Positions 46,101-55,960 of a DNA stretch of 64,000 nucleotides are shown here, one piece after another. The first letter of the stretch is position 1; each line of letters opens with the position of its first letter. Below the pieces are notes generated by a model, which saw only the letters and a list, made by a program, of their open reading frames with translations, ran no database searches and had not been told where the DNA came from. Source of the stretch: Phalacrocorax aristotelis (taxonomy: Eukaryota; Chordata; Aves; Suliformes; Phalacrocoracidae); assembly GCF_949628215.1 (NCBI RefSeq), contig NC_134297.1, positions 5,084,001 through 5,148,000 on the forward strand, given 5' to 3'. Made by a program: the position numbers and the translations under genes.

Positions 46101-49100
46101 TCCCACCTGTAAAATGCTGGCCACTTTTATAAGGAGTTGCCCCAAAGTTTATTAAGGCAGGGATTTTCAGAAGAGGCCATGGGCGTTAGAAACACAGCCT
46201 AGTAATGGGAACAAATCCCCTTAGATTTCAGTGGATTTCTCCAGCTCAGCAGAAAATCCTACCTAGGCCACCGAAATATATTTTTCATAGTGCGATTAAA
46301 AATCTTGACATACGGCTGAACATTGTCAACTGCAACCTTTTAGCCACATGCCAAAGATATAGTAAGTCCCTGGTACGCTGCAGTTTTAAAGCTCAGTGTC
46401 TTCCTTTAAAGCTCTGGCTCATGCCAGCTCTGCCCAAACGAATTAAGAGGACTCTTAAAAACCCGCTGATCTTACATTTGTGTTGTAATAATCAGGTACA
46501 TTGATGGGAGTCGGTTAGAGTGTGTTCTGGCTTTAACTCTGAAATCCCTGGGATTTATGACTTTAAAAAAAAAAAAAAAAGAAAGAAAACCTTGAGCATT
46601 ATCTGAACACAATTTAATTTCATCTACTTCATCTATTGCTGCTCTGAGACCTTCATTTCCCCTTGTAACTGTCTCTGTGTTAAGCCCTGTGCAACATCCC
46701 ATGAGGGGCACTACATAACCCAATACATTATATTATTTATACTGACAAGTAGTTCTTGCATGACAGAACAATTCCCATTAATTTTTTTTAGCTTATCTCA
46801 AGTACCTGTGGGCTGTCAGGTTACAGCACATGTATGTGGCTGGTTTTCTTTTTAATTAGTTAAAGCCCATGTTGACTGGACTCCCATTTGACGGCTCTCA
46901 GCAGTCCGCAGGTGAGCTCACGGGGATCCTACCCAGACGTGCTCTCAGGAGCAGGGGAAAATGCAGGGGTGATTTTTTATTTATTTATTTTGCCAACTCC
47001 CACTTAGAAATTTTGCTTCTGCATCTGCTGCTCTTTTCTCTTTTGTCTGGTTTGGAACCTGCACCAAAAGCAATTTCCTTCAATACCCGACCCAGCAGAG
47101 AAGGAGCTTTGACAAGATGCTTCAGAAGTGCAAAGCAGCACCGTCTCTAGGCCTCGCTTCTTGCATATTAGTGTTTTTCCTAGTTAACGTGAAGGCCTGG
47201 CTTAGGATGCTGCTCTAGTAGGAACAGGGCACCAGCTCAGCTATGCAGCTGTCTTGGTTTTGCACTCCCAAGCTGTGTTAGACAGCTGAACTTCTGCACA
47301 GGAGTCACACAAAGCTTTCTTACAGTATGAAATGCAGCAAGGCAATCAAAGTTAGCGACCGCTGAGGAAGAAGTGATAACAGAACCTCAGCTGGCCATTC
47401 TTGTACAGGAAACATCTTTAATATACACCTCCCCCGATGTTTATCCCCAGAGGAAGGCTGCTTGACCTCTGCTTATCTAAAATGAGAAGCAGAAGTTTGT
47501 GAGGGGTTGGTTATCCTTGGGGCCACTGTTGTGGCGAAGTCCATGGCGTGCCTTGCTGTCCTGTTCCCCGCGGAGGTACTCTTTTGCTGCTCGGTCTCTA
47601 GAAACTAAAGAATGAAACTCTCCAAACAAACAATACCTCTAATCTCAAGTTAATACTGAGGGTGTTAGCGCTCTGAAGGGTCATAAGCAAACAGAGACCT
47701 GAGCTTTCCAGCCAAAAAATAAAAAAAGGTCCAGTTTTTATGTCTTTCATTGTGTTTCTGAAACTGAAAACTCTCATTTCCAGCATGTGAGTTTGAGAAC
47801 TGCGACCCAGCAGGTATTTCCTCTGCCCCAAGCGCAGCTATTGACAGAACTGTACCCAAACGGCAATCCAGCCCCTTTGGGTGAAAATTAAGACTGTGTC
47901 CAGAACCTTCATTAGTGAAATTAAAGCCATTAACTGGTTCTGAGGCCGTGTCCTGACTCAGCGAAGGAGTGGGGTTCGCTGGGCGGTGCGCACCCTTACT
48001 CCTCCACTACGTGGAACTGACGGTTAGTGGTTGAATTTGGTTTTGATCCTGTGTCTCATAAAAACATGATACTCCCTAGGGGTTCAGAGGGAAGGCAAAC
48101 AGCCCTTATCAATTGCAAAAAGATGGTGCAGCTCATATGATGGAGAAGCCAGATTGAGAATGTAATTATCCTAATTAATTTTATATCTTGAATCAATCTC
48201 TTTTTATATAAACAGCAGTTTCAAAGCAGGCCACCAGCTTTTACACATAGAGCGGTTGTTTTATCTTGTTGAGGGGCACGTTAGCAATACACGCTCTTGT
48301 TTTGCAGAAAAAGGACTCTTGAGGACTCAGGGCTGTGGAAATCCTTCCCCTTGCTAACTCCCTCCCGCCACTCCAGGCCTGCTCTGTAAGGAGTTCACGA
48401 ACCTTCTCCGGATCATCAGGGCTTGATGCAATTAACTGTGAAGCATTAGCTCTAAATATACAACCGGGAGGCCAGTTCTGCTTCAACAAACACTCATCGC
48501 AAAGGATGATAAAGCAGTGAACGCAATTTGCAAGAGAAACTTAAATAATAATCTAAGTAAGCTGCAAGGAAAGCAGGAGCAAGTCGGGGCAAACCAATGT
48601 TTTACCCTTTGGAGATGGCTAAAGTTAGAGGCAAACTGGCAGGAGGCTCAGAAACCAGGCCCTCCCTCAGCCGTTATGTAGAGCAGCTTTTGCCCTTATT
48701 TGTGAAGCTAAATGCAGAAGCTCATTCCGCTTTATTTACTTGTTTAGGTGATTTTTGGCAACTCAACGTGTGTCCCTGGTGCAAATCCTCAGTGTGTGGA
48801 CGGATAATTGAAGAACAGTTGCAGCGGGCCAAGAGACCCAGAATTCAACTTGTACAAGGGAAATAAACAGGTCAGTAAAAGAACCAAAGTTCACGATCAG
48901 AGCAACATCTCAGTCCGCAGCTCCTTCTCCTCACTAAAAAACCCACATTTTACTCTTTGAATCTCCTCGTGCTTCAGTAACCACGTAATTCTCAGAAGTA
49001 TTCAGAGCAAGAGGGAATGCGCTGGTGTCGCGTTCTTTGTCAACAGCTGTAAAGTAGATGTGCATCTAACTACTCTCTGGTGGTGATGCCAGATATTGCT

Positions 49101-52100
49101 TACCCAAATAGGAACACCAAGCCCTTCCTAAGAATTTTTTTGAAGATGTTATTAAGTGTCTGATTTTGGCATGGCCCTCCAAGCTGATTTTTTTTACTGC
49201 TTGTTGAAAAGAGAGCAATACGGCAAGTACTTCCCGTCAGAAAATACCAACAAGCGACTTATAACTGCAGTAGAGCTAACAACATTCCCACTGAGTGGTT
49301 TTTGGCACTGACAGCTGACTCGGAACAGTTGTTGGTGGCTGGGACAGATGGACTTCATACGTTTAAAAAAAAAAAAAAGGAAATGAGAACTTCTCCTCTG
49401 TAGATTTTGAAAAGCCCTTTGCAAAATCCAACATACTACCAAAACCTCGGAATTAAATCAAAGAGAGATTTGAATACGAAGAGCTTTAAAACTGAAATGT
49501 GCCAGGGACTTGCCGGATCTCCCCATCAAGGACTATAAGGTATCAACACGTTTTATTTTCAACAGGAAATACTTGGGAGTTTTGGGAAGGGCTCCACAGC
49601 TCTGCCCTCCGTCCAGCACGTGAAATCCTCAAAATCCAAATGTTCGTTTCCATGGGGAAACTTGCAACAGAGGCCCGAAGGTAGGACGTAACACTGATGT
49701 CACTTGTAAGCCCCACTTTCCATCACCGATGCCAATAACTTCCGCTAGTATAATTATGACCATGGCATTTCCCTGATGTGCAGAATCTTTAGATGCTTTT
49801 AGTGCCTAGAGCTGGGTACGCACTGAATACTCCGTGCTTCACTGGCTCCTGTTTCGTGGCAAAGTTTTAAGGCCATGCTCAGAGTAGGGCCCGTGCTGGC
49901 AGTCACACGGCAGGAGGAGGCAGTCCCTGCTCCGCCGCGCTTATAGTCTGAGCAGCACCTTACAGTCTAAAGCACGCTCATAGTCTGAAGCATGCACGCC
50001 AGAGCTCTGCAGCTTAGCACCTCAGCATCTCGTTAGCTTTGTCAGCTCCCTCTCTTGCCTTTTGGTTTTTTTCCCCCCAAGCAGTCAGCTGGCATCAAAC
50101 GCATCCTTACGGTCTCATCCTACCCCACTACCCAGCACCAACCCTGCAGACTTCAGCACATGTTTGAGTTTACGTACTGCTGACAGCCTAACCTTAACTT
50201 AGCGGGATGCCCCAGTACGTAAAGTCAAGTGTAGCTGAACAAACTTTTTCATTCTCAGCCTTGCTCCTGCTCACTCTTCTGGGCTTATGACCCCACATTT
50301 GAAAACCGCTGGAAATCAGTACAGGATGAGGCGCTTTGATTTGGCCAGAACCCGATGTATTTAAACGGAGGACAAACCATGTTACCACTTGTTTTACTCG
50401 CCAGATAAATATTCTCAGGCAGAGGTGTGAAACTAGTGGTGTTTGGCTGGTTTTTAACAACTTTTGTCTCAAGAAATGTCTACGTCTAGATGTCAGTATC
50501 AATGTCTAAAGAAGCATCTGCAGTTCATTTCTAGTCTTGCTACCTTTTAGGCCAGATTCAACAGGATATTGGGGCATTGCTCACGTAACAGAGGAGGGAA
50601 GTGGGGTACCTTCCTACCCTGCAGCCCAACTGTAAGGAAAAGTTGTGTTAAGTCTGTCATTTTTCTCATTCAAAGGGAGCATCCAAATGCAGAGTTAGCA
50701 CCGGGAAGGCCTTGCCGTGCTCCAGGATTAGGCACTCCCAGTTTCTTCTGCCGAAACTGTTCCTGCTACAAGCCACAGTAAAGCAAGTGAACAACAGACC
50801 CTGGAGCGCGTGACAACCACCTCCTCATCGCAGATGTGTGTCAGAGTCATCTTCTCACCCCTCCGCTCACTTTTCTGCTAAATAGTGCCCAAATCTCACT
50901 TTATTTGAGGCCCAAGAGGCTCCACACGTTACATGGAGTTATTGGAGAATTGTTTTGTCCTTAGATAAACAGTTTGAAGCATTTCAGTACACTTCAGCCT
51001 TGAGTTGACCCAAAACAGTTATGTGTGTGTCTACACATGCGTGCACACATGCACAGCCCCCGGTATTTCAGTAATCAGTTGCCAGTCGTCACCCTAACCC
51101 CACTCCATCCCATTTTCTTCTTCTGCCGTCTGGGCAGATTGGGGGAGGGCGATGCAAGCCCACCGGCTGCTGTCCCCCTCCTCATCCCCCCCCCGCTATT
51201 AATAGCCAGACAACAAATGAGCCCAAATTCATTCCTGAGCGGAATTAGCAAATGTTTTTGCAATTAAAACTGCAAACATTCATGCGGGGCCCCTGGAACA
51301 ATAGGCGTCTGTGCCTGGTCTTGAATAGGCACTAGTGTCCGCCCTGCCTGCCTGCCGAGGCTGCACATTCCTGGCACCCTCATCCCTGGACCCGCTCCTT
51401 GCTGAGCCGGGGTTTTGGGCTGCTTTACCCCCTTCTCTTGTGAGTGTGTGCGTGTGTTCTGCTCCCTGCAGCGCCCTGCCTCTGGCGGGGGAGTCCTTAC
51501 TGCGGCCGGCGGGGCTGGTGGGACATTCTCCCCAGGACCAAGGGTTGGGGCGGCGCATCCCTCCCTTTCCCGGGACACAAGGATGGGGAAGCACATCCCT
51601 CCCCTTCCCCGGACAAGTATCGGGGCAGCGCATCCCTCCCTTTCCCAGGACACAAGGATGGGGAAGCACATCCCTCCCCTTCCCCGGACAAGTATCGGGC
51701 CAGCGCATCCCTCCCTTTCCCGGGACGCAAGGATGGGGAAGCACATCCCTCCCCTTCCCCGGACAAGTATCGGGGCAGCGCATCCCTCCCTTTCCCAGGA
51801 CACAAGGATGGGGAAGCACATCCCTCCCCTTCCCCGGACAAGTATCGGGCCAGCGCATCCCTCCCTTTCCCGGGACACAAGGATGGGGAAGCACATCCCT
51901 CCCCTTCCCCGGACAAGTATCGGGCCAGCGCATCCCTTCCCTTTCCCGGGACGCAAGGATGGGGAAGCACATCCCTCCCCTTCCCCGGACAAGTATCGGG
52001 CCAGCGCGTCCCTCCCTTTCCTGGGACCAAGGGTCGGGGCAGCGCATCCCTCTCCTCCCCGGGACACATGGATGGGGAAGCACATCCCTCCCCTCCCCGG

Positions 52101-52417
52101 GACACAAGTGTCGGGGCAGCGCATCCCTCCCTTCCCCGGGACCAAGGGTCGGGGAAGCGCATCCCTCCCCGGGACACAGGATGGGGAAGCACATCCCTCC
52201 CTTCCCCGGGACAAGGGTCGGGGCAGCGCATCCCTCCCCTCCGGGACCAGGACGGGGCTCACCCCGGCGGGGAGCCGGGGCAGCGCATCCCCGCCGGGGC
52301 AGGGGTACCGCATCCCCGCGCCGCTCCGGGCGGCCGTTCCGGTGGCCGGGACTCACCGAGCAGAGGCAGGAGCAGGGGCAGGAGGAGCCGGAGAAGCGCC
52401 GGTCTCCGCAGCGCCAT
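22146..52417 (-). CDS. JAM3: JAM3, junctional adhesion molecule C (complete, 9 coding exons)
   Basis: This is a type I membrane adhesion protein of tight junctions and endothelium that binds JAM-B and itself. The minus-strand coding exons are 52417-52357, 27541-27476, 26589-26476, 25598-25446, 25210-25008, 24666-24567, 24222-24093, 22883-22829 and 22181-22146. They sum to 918 nt, giving 305 residues (human 310), with all phases matching. The protein has a leucine-rich signal peptide (1 to about 25), a V-type Ig domain (Cys48-Cys110) carrying the RIE dimer motif (59-61), a C2-type Ig domain (Cys155-Cys214), a membrane helix (about 237-262), and a cytoplasmic tail ending SSFVI, a PDZ ligand as in human. 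N-glycosylation sequons are at Asn99 (NTT) and Asn187 (NSS). The start is MALRRP as in human, with A at -3 and G at +4. Intron 1 is 24.8 kb. The identification is very secure. Confidence 0.98.
22829..22883 (-). CDS. JAM3: JAM3 coding exon 8 (cytoplasmic)
   Basis: The acceptor is TTTATTTCAG and the donor GAG|GTAAGA. It encodes [18 protein letters not shown]. The start of this exon completes the serine equivalent to human Ser281, a reported phosphosite. Introns 7 (22884-24092) and 8 (22182-22828) contain nothing I recognise. Confidence 0.97.
24093..24222 (-). CDS. JAM3: JAM3 coding exon 7 (transmembrane)
   Basis: The acceptor is TTTGCCAG and the donor AAAG|GTAAGC. It encodes [20 protein letters not shown] then [14 protein letters not shown], the membrane helix with juxtamembrane cysteines and a basic stop-transfer, almost identical to human. 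Confidence 0.98.
24567..24666 (-). CDS. JAM3: JAM3 coding exon 6 (Ig domain 2, end)
   Basis: The acceptor is CCTCACCAG and the donor GTCT|GTGAGT. It encodes [20 protein letters not shown] then [13 protein letters not shown], matching human [29 protein letters not shown]. Confidence 0.98.
25008..25210 (-). CDS. JAM3: JAM3 coding exon 5 (Ig domain 2, first part)
   Basis: The acceptor is CTTTCCCACAG and the donor CTG|GTAATG. It encodes [28 protein letters not shown] and [15 protein letters not shown], closely matching human. The NSS sequon corresponds to the human glycosylation site in RNSSF. Confidence 0.98.
25446..25598 (-). CDS. JAM3: JAM3 coding exon 4 (Ig domain 1, second half)
   Basis: The acceptor is CTTTATCAG and the donor CAAG|GTATTA. 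It encodes [20 protein letters not shown], then [14 protein letters not shown] and INIQLTVQ. It has the D-x-A-x-Y-x-C Ig signature and an NTT glycosylation sequon. Confidence 0.98.
26476..26589 (-). CDS. JAM3: JAM3 coding exon 3 (Ig domain 1, first half)
   Basis: The acceptor is TCCTGCTAG and the donor CAGG|GTATGG. It encodes [20 protein letters not shown] and [17 protein letters not shown]. It contains the first Ig cysteine and the RIE motif that JAM proteins use for dimerisation. Intron 3 (25599-26475) contains only unsupported open frames. Confidence 0.98.
26990..27090 (+). repeat. Possible MIR-like relic in JAM3 intron 2
   Basis: GAAGTAGGCATTGTCATCCC and CTCTACAGAAGAAGGCAGCG, followed by GAGAGGTGGCTTA, resemble the MIR 3' half (GAGGTAGG...ATCCCCATTTTACAGA...GAGAGGTTAAG). 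Confidence 0.4.
27476..27541 (-). CDS. JAM3: JAM3 coding exon 2
   Basis: The acceptor is TTTTTCCAG and the donor CAGA|GTGAGT. It encodes [20 protein letters not shown] then Q, matching human [20 protein letters not shown]. It covers the signal-peptide end and the first strand of the V-type Ig domain. Intron 2 (26590-27475) holds a MIR-like relic near 27010-27085. Confidence 0.97.
31283..31340. repeat. Short direct duplication in JAM3 intron 1
   Basis: The 24-bp segment starting ACCTACCAGATCTGTATGTG occurs at 31283-31306 and again at 31317-31340, a period of 34 bp. Confidence 0.9.
32840..32910 (+). repeat. Probable ancient amniote repeat relic
   Basis: CAGTGGGAATTAGGCATCC followed by a TTTTTAGGTGTCTCACTACC segment resembles the old amniote element with CAATGGGAATTAGGCACCTAA. 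Diverged and judged by eye. Confidence 0.35.
37173..37258. repeat. 43-bp tandem duplication in JAM3 intron 1
   Basis: Two adjacent copies (37173-37215 and 37216-37258) that look identical by eye, T-rich, each containing AAGAACATTTTTTCC and TTTTACAGTATCA. Confidence 0.93.
46155..46240 (+). repeat. Possible ancient repeat relic
   Basis: GGGATTTTCAGAAGAGGCC, CACAGCCTAGTAATGGGA and CCTTAGATTTCAGTGG resemble pieces of an old amniote repeat with GATTTTCAAAAG and TTCAATGGGA. Weak evidence. Confidence 0.25.
51535..52320. repeat. Dimeric 75-bp minisatellite beside JAM3 exon 1
   Basis: About 21 subunits, each with the core CATCCCTCCC or a close variant, run head to tail. Two subunit types alternate. 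The A type (about 39 bp) contains ACAAGGATGGGGAAGCACAT and the B type (about 36 bp) contains AAGTATCGGGCCAGCGCAT. The higher-order period is 75 bp: GGATGGGG recurs at 51581, 51656, 51731, 51806, 51881 and 51957. The array becomes irregular after 52,000 and fades into degenerate units (GCAGCGCATCCCC) next to the exon 1 donor. Because 75 is a multiple of three, stop-free frames persist through the whole array on both strands. Confidence 0.95.
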
Positions 52418-52760
52418 GATGGGGTGTGCGGAGCCGAGCCGAGCCTGCGCACTGCCCGGGCGGCGGCGGGGGCGGCCGGGGGCGGGGGGAGCCGGGCGGG
52501 GAGGCGCGGAGCCCGGCGCCTGGCACGGCGGGGGGCGGCCGGGAGCGGGAGGGCTCGGTCCCCGGGCGGGGAGGGCCGGCGTGGGGAGAGGGGGTGCCCC
52601 CCACCCCCAAGCCGGGGGCGTCCCGCCGGCCCTCCGCTTGCTTCCCGTGGAGGTGTCACCCTGCGGGTGGGGAGAGGCGCTCGACCGAAAAGCTGCGTCC
52701 GTGGGAGCCTTCCGTAGGCGCCGCGGGGGGGGATGCACCGAGAGGAAGGAGCTGGGAACA
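52240..52760 (-). promoter_or_regulatory. JAM3: JAM3 CpG-island promoter and 5' UTR
   Basis: This is a very GC-rich, CpG-dense block with many GGGCGG/CCGCCC-like boxes around the JAM3 ATG. I see no TATA box at a plausible position. The transcription start probably lies within about 52,420-52,600, which is an inference. CpG density falls sharply beyond about 52,760. Confidence 0.7.
52357..52417 (-). CDS. JAM3: JAM3 coding exon 1 (signal peptide)
   Basis: The ATG at 52417-52415 (context ATCATGG) opens [20 protein letters not shown], a basic N-terminus and leucine-rich core, shorter than the human signal. The donor is CTCG|GTGAGT. It sits inside the CpG island, with degenerate minisatellite units ending about 40 bp downstream in transcription sense. 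Confidence 0.96.
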
Positions 52761-55732
52761 CTTTACGCGGTTTTCAGCCCGCAAAACGCTGGAAAGTAGC
52801 TCGAAGGCAACGTTTTGGTTATCAAAATCCGTCCGAGTTTTGCTCTAGAGTGGGTGTTTTCCCCTCTGTTTAATAAGAACCCCTAAAAAGAGGAGTTTCT
52901 TCGCAAAAATTTTCCCTGAGAAGCTGCCTCGCATCAAACTCTGCATTTCCCTGTAAACTTTTAACCAACTTAAATGAAGCAAGAAACACAAGCACCCAGC
53001 TGGGGAGGGAGCGCTTCTCTCGAGGAGCTCCCCGAGCCCTCACGCCGTGCCAAGCCGCTTCTGACAGCCACGGGCCTCACAGAGCGATTCCGCCCTGGAA
53101 AGTGCCTTTGCACAGAGAGCATCCCGAGCTGCTGCCTGGTCCTCACAAGTCTCCCAGAACCCTTTTTTTCTTTGATTTACACAAAGAAACTTATCAGCGC
53201 CGGACACTCGCCCCCAGTGCAGCGAGTCAGCCGGGGTTAGCGGCCGTCCATGCGTCACTGTCAGTAGCTTGCGATGGGGATGTAATTAAGATGCTGTTGA
53301 AGATCAAGCAGCTGGAATGAAAGCTGAGCTCTCCTCTGTTCCGTAAACCAGCTCAGCAGAGCTGCTGGAAAGGAAGGGATGTAAAAATGTATTTAACTTG
53401 GTAATGTAGCAGATCTAACTGAGGATGCTAATGAGTAGATTTAAAGGGTTGATCTGAGCCTGGTGAAATTAATACAGAGATTCTCATCAATTCTAATAGC
53501 CAGATGGGATGTTTCGCTGAGGATGAAGGGAAAGGAATCGCCTAATAAGACTACATGGCTTAAAACCTGGCTCTGGCAATCTTTGGGTTGGGTCCCTGTT
53601 GAGTAAGGAGTCGTTTTAACATAGTCCGTTTGGACTGAAGTGACTGGAGATGTAAAATATGATGCCTTCAAGTATAATCAGCAAAAAAGGGACATCACTG
53701 AGGCATCGGGTTCATCTTTAACTTCCTGCAGCAGCTTGATCAGGGAAGAGTGGAGCTGAGAAAGGGAAACAAGAAAGTATGGGAGGGTTTCTTATGCACG
53801 ACTTCTGGCCTTTTAAGTCATGTTTATGCGGCCAGGTGAAATGTGGCCCTGCAAACAGTCTGCAGCACCCCCGCGCTGTGGGCTTTCCATCTACTGCCGG
53901 GCACAGACTCCGCTGGGAAGCAGGCTCAGCCTGTCCAGGCGGGACTAGGGAAGAGCCGTGCGGGGAGGGCAGCATGTGGCCGGTGCTGCGGTGCACTGGC
54001 TTGCTCAGCCATCTGGGCCACTCCAAGGGGAGCTGGATCAGTACTGAGGGGCTCCTGTAAGCCTTGACTTCCCTCTCCAGGCTGCTGGAGCTTAGCCTGG
54101 GCGGGCATTGAGAGTATGTTTGTGAATAATCAACGAAGACAGAGGCTGCATTGGGAGTCAGCTGGCAAAGCAGGTGTGACCTTAACGGATAACACCAGGG
54201 CATGAAACCTTGAGCATCATCTTGCATGTACGTCCTTGCGCAGGATGCACGTGCCGATTGCCTACCCCGGGCAGATAGCGCTAGTGCCAGCTCTGCTCTT
54301 TACGCCGCCTCCATGGTTTTATTATGCCAAGGTTCTGTCTGTTAATGTGCCGTCGCCACCGAGGAGCCATTCGAAATGTGAATCTCAACAAGCAAAAGGA
54401 GTCACAATAAATATTTTACAAGAACCGAAGTGCCCGTCAGAACGGGATGGCAAAGCGCTGCAGTGTAAAACATTGATTTTCACACACAAATGGAGCTCCC
54501 ATTTCATTATTTCATGTTGAAACAAGTAACTAGAATAAAATATGTGCTAAAGGCAGCCCTGTGTAGCACAGGGATGTATTCAGGCATGATGAGGGGCAGC
54601 ATAAACCTGCCTCTTCCTATGATTTCTTTGTTCTCTGACGAGCTTCCCAGCCGTGCTCAAAACAAGAGGAGGAATCTGCAGGATGAGAGGGAGGGAGCAC
54701 GTGTCCTGCCAAGGAGCCCTCCCGAGCTCCAGCGAAGGCCTGTGGTGGGGAGCGATGGAGGAGAAAGTGCTGCATGATCCAGCCCAAGCGCAAGCAGTGG
54801 TGGTGGCAGCGGAGAGGCGCAGGATGAGGCAGCGGGGCCTCGCTCCTGGCACTTGTAAGAACAGGGGAAAGGTGACCGAGGACTAAACTGGAAAAAAAAC
54901 CACCTTAGGGATTTCTAAAGGTTGTACGGAGCGTGTTGTACACAAAGTATTTGGGATCTGAAAGCAGCTGAAGGCAACTCAGAGAGAATGGATATCCTTT
55001 TGATGCTTGTAGTGCCTGGAGGCCCAAACTGAGGTTCAGGCCCTGCTGGGAAGAAGCTGCTCAAACCTGTAATAACAGGCTGTGCCTGTCACGATGAGTT
55101 TTCAATAGCAATACACATGGCAGGCAGGAATCTTATTATCCGAAGCACCGAGGCTCCAAGGACTCTGCCAATGAGCTGTGACATACCTTGTGTGCGGAGG
55201 AGCAGCCTGTCTGAGTCCCCAGGGCTGTCCATCTGGACCTGTCCCGGCCATTAGGTTCGCTCCAGACCTCTTTAGCTTTGACGCCGTGATTATGACAGGC
55301 TGGTCTGCCGTCCTGCGGAGGAGGAGGAGGTCCTGGCAGACACGGCAGCCAGTGCAAGGGTTTGGCTGCTCTCAGAGGTGGGATTGTGCTGCCCCGGCGG
55401 GAGGACGGCAGCCCTGGAGGAAACCCGCTTTGTTCAGCGTGAAGGAGAAACTTCTTTACGTGTTAGAGGAGGGCTGTGTGCCACTGTGTGTGCTCGGGGG
55501 GGCAAATGCCAGCAGGCAGCATTTTGTTAGGTGATCTGAAGTGTCTCTAGAGCCACCTCTGCGTGTGACAGGGAAGGTCATAGGTGACGTAGGTAATGGG
55601 CGACAGAATCAGCTGGCAGAAAGTCTCTCCAGAGCTGCACTCGGGTGAGCAGGAGGCCACGGCATTCACGTGGATGCTGAACAAGGCTGTTTCCCCTTTG
55701 CAGGGGCTGGACGCGACCTCTCGGTCTAACTG

Positions 55733-55792
55733 GGTAGGACGTTAGGAGTCCTACCTTGCTAGTCCTACCTAGACAAGTCCTGCCTTGTCTAG
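55733..55792. repeat. Pair of short inverted repeats (hairpins)
   Basis: GGTAGGAC (55733-55740) pairs with GTCCTACC (55748-55755) over a 7-nt loop. CTAGACAAG (55769-55777) pairs with CTTGTCTAG (55784-55792) over a 6-nt loop. AGTCCTACC is also directly repeated at 55747-55755 and 55761-55769. Confidence 0.8.
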
Positions 55793-55849
55793 AAGAGTTT
55801 CTAGAGCGACTTTAGGCTCTGCAGATAAAAAGATACTCTCTTATTTATA

Positions 55850-55960
55850 CATACCACTTTTGATCTGAGGATCTCAAAGCACTTGGCAGATATGCCGTTT
55901 ACCCAAGATCATCCTCAGCAGCTCTGGGAATAGGCGCAGGTGTCTGGCCTGCATCCCTCC
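55850..55960 (+). repeat. MIR/CORE-SINE-like relic
   Basis: CCACTTTTGATCTGAGGATC, CTCAAAGCACTTGGCAGAT and ACCCAAGATCATCCTCAGCA, then GGGAATAGGCGCAGGTGTCT, follow the order of a known amniote SINE relic (ATCTCAAAGCACTTTACA ... CCAAGGTCACACAG ... GGAATAGAACCCAGGTCTCC), with an internal deletion. Confidence 0.5.

Larger units (their letters stand above)
27542..52356 (-). other. JAM3: JAM3 intron 1 (24.8 kb)
   Basis: I found no other gene inside this intron on either strand. The open frames (for example at 38.9-39.5, 40.8-41.3 and 43.5-43.9 kb) lack homology and splice context. Recognisable contents are a 34-bp duplication (31283-31340), a 43-bp tandem duplication (37173-37258), probable ancient repeat relics near 32840-32910 and 46155-46240, an A-run at about 46564-46580, an AT-rich homeodomain-like patch at 48150-48215, and the minisatellite at 51535-52320. 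Confidence 0.9.

Noticed and set aside
51280..52761. Open frame of 493 codons on the minus strand, with similar long frames on both strands
   Set aside because: It spans the 75-bp minisatellite, whose length is a multiple of three; several frames on both strands are open for the same reason. There is no known domain, and the JAM3 start codon and donor lie in the same stretch.
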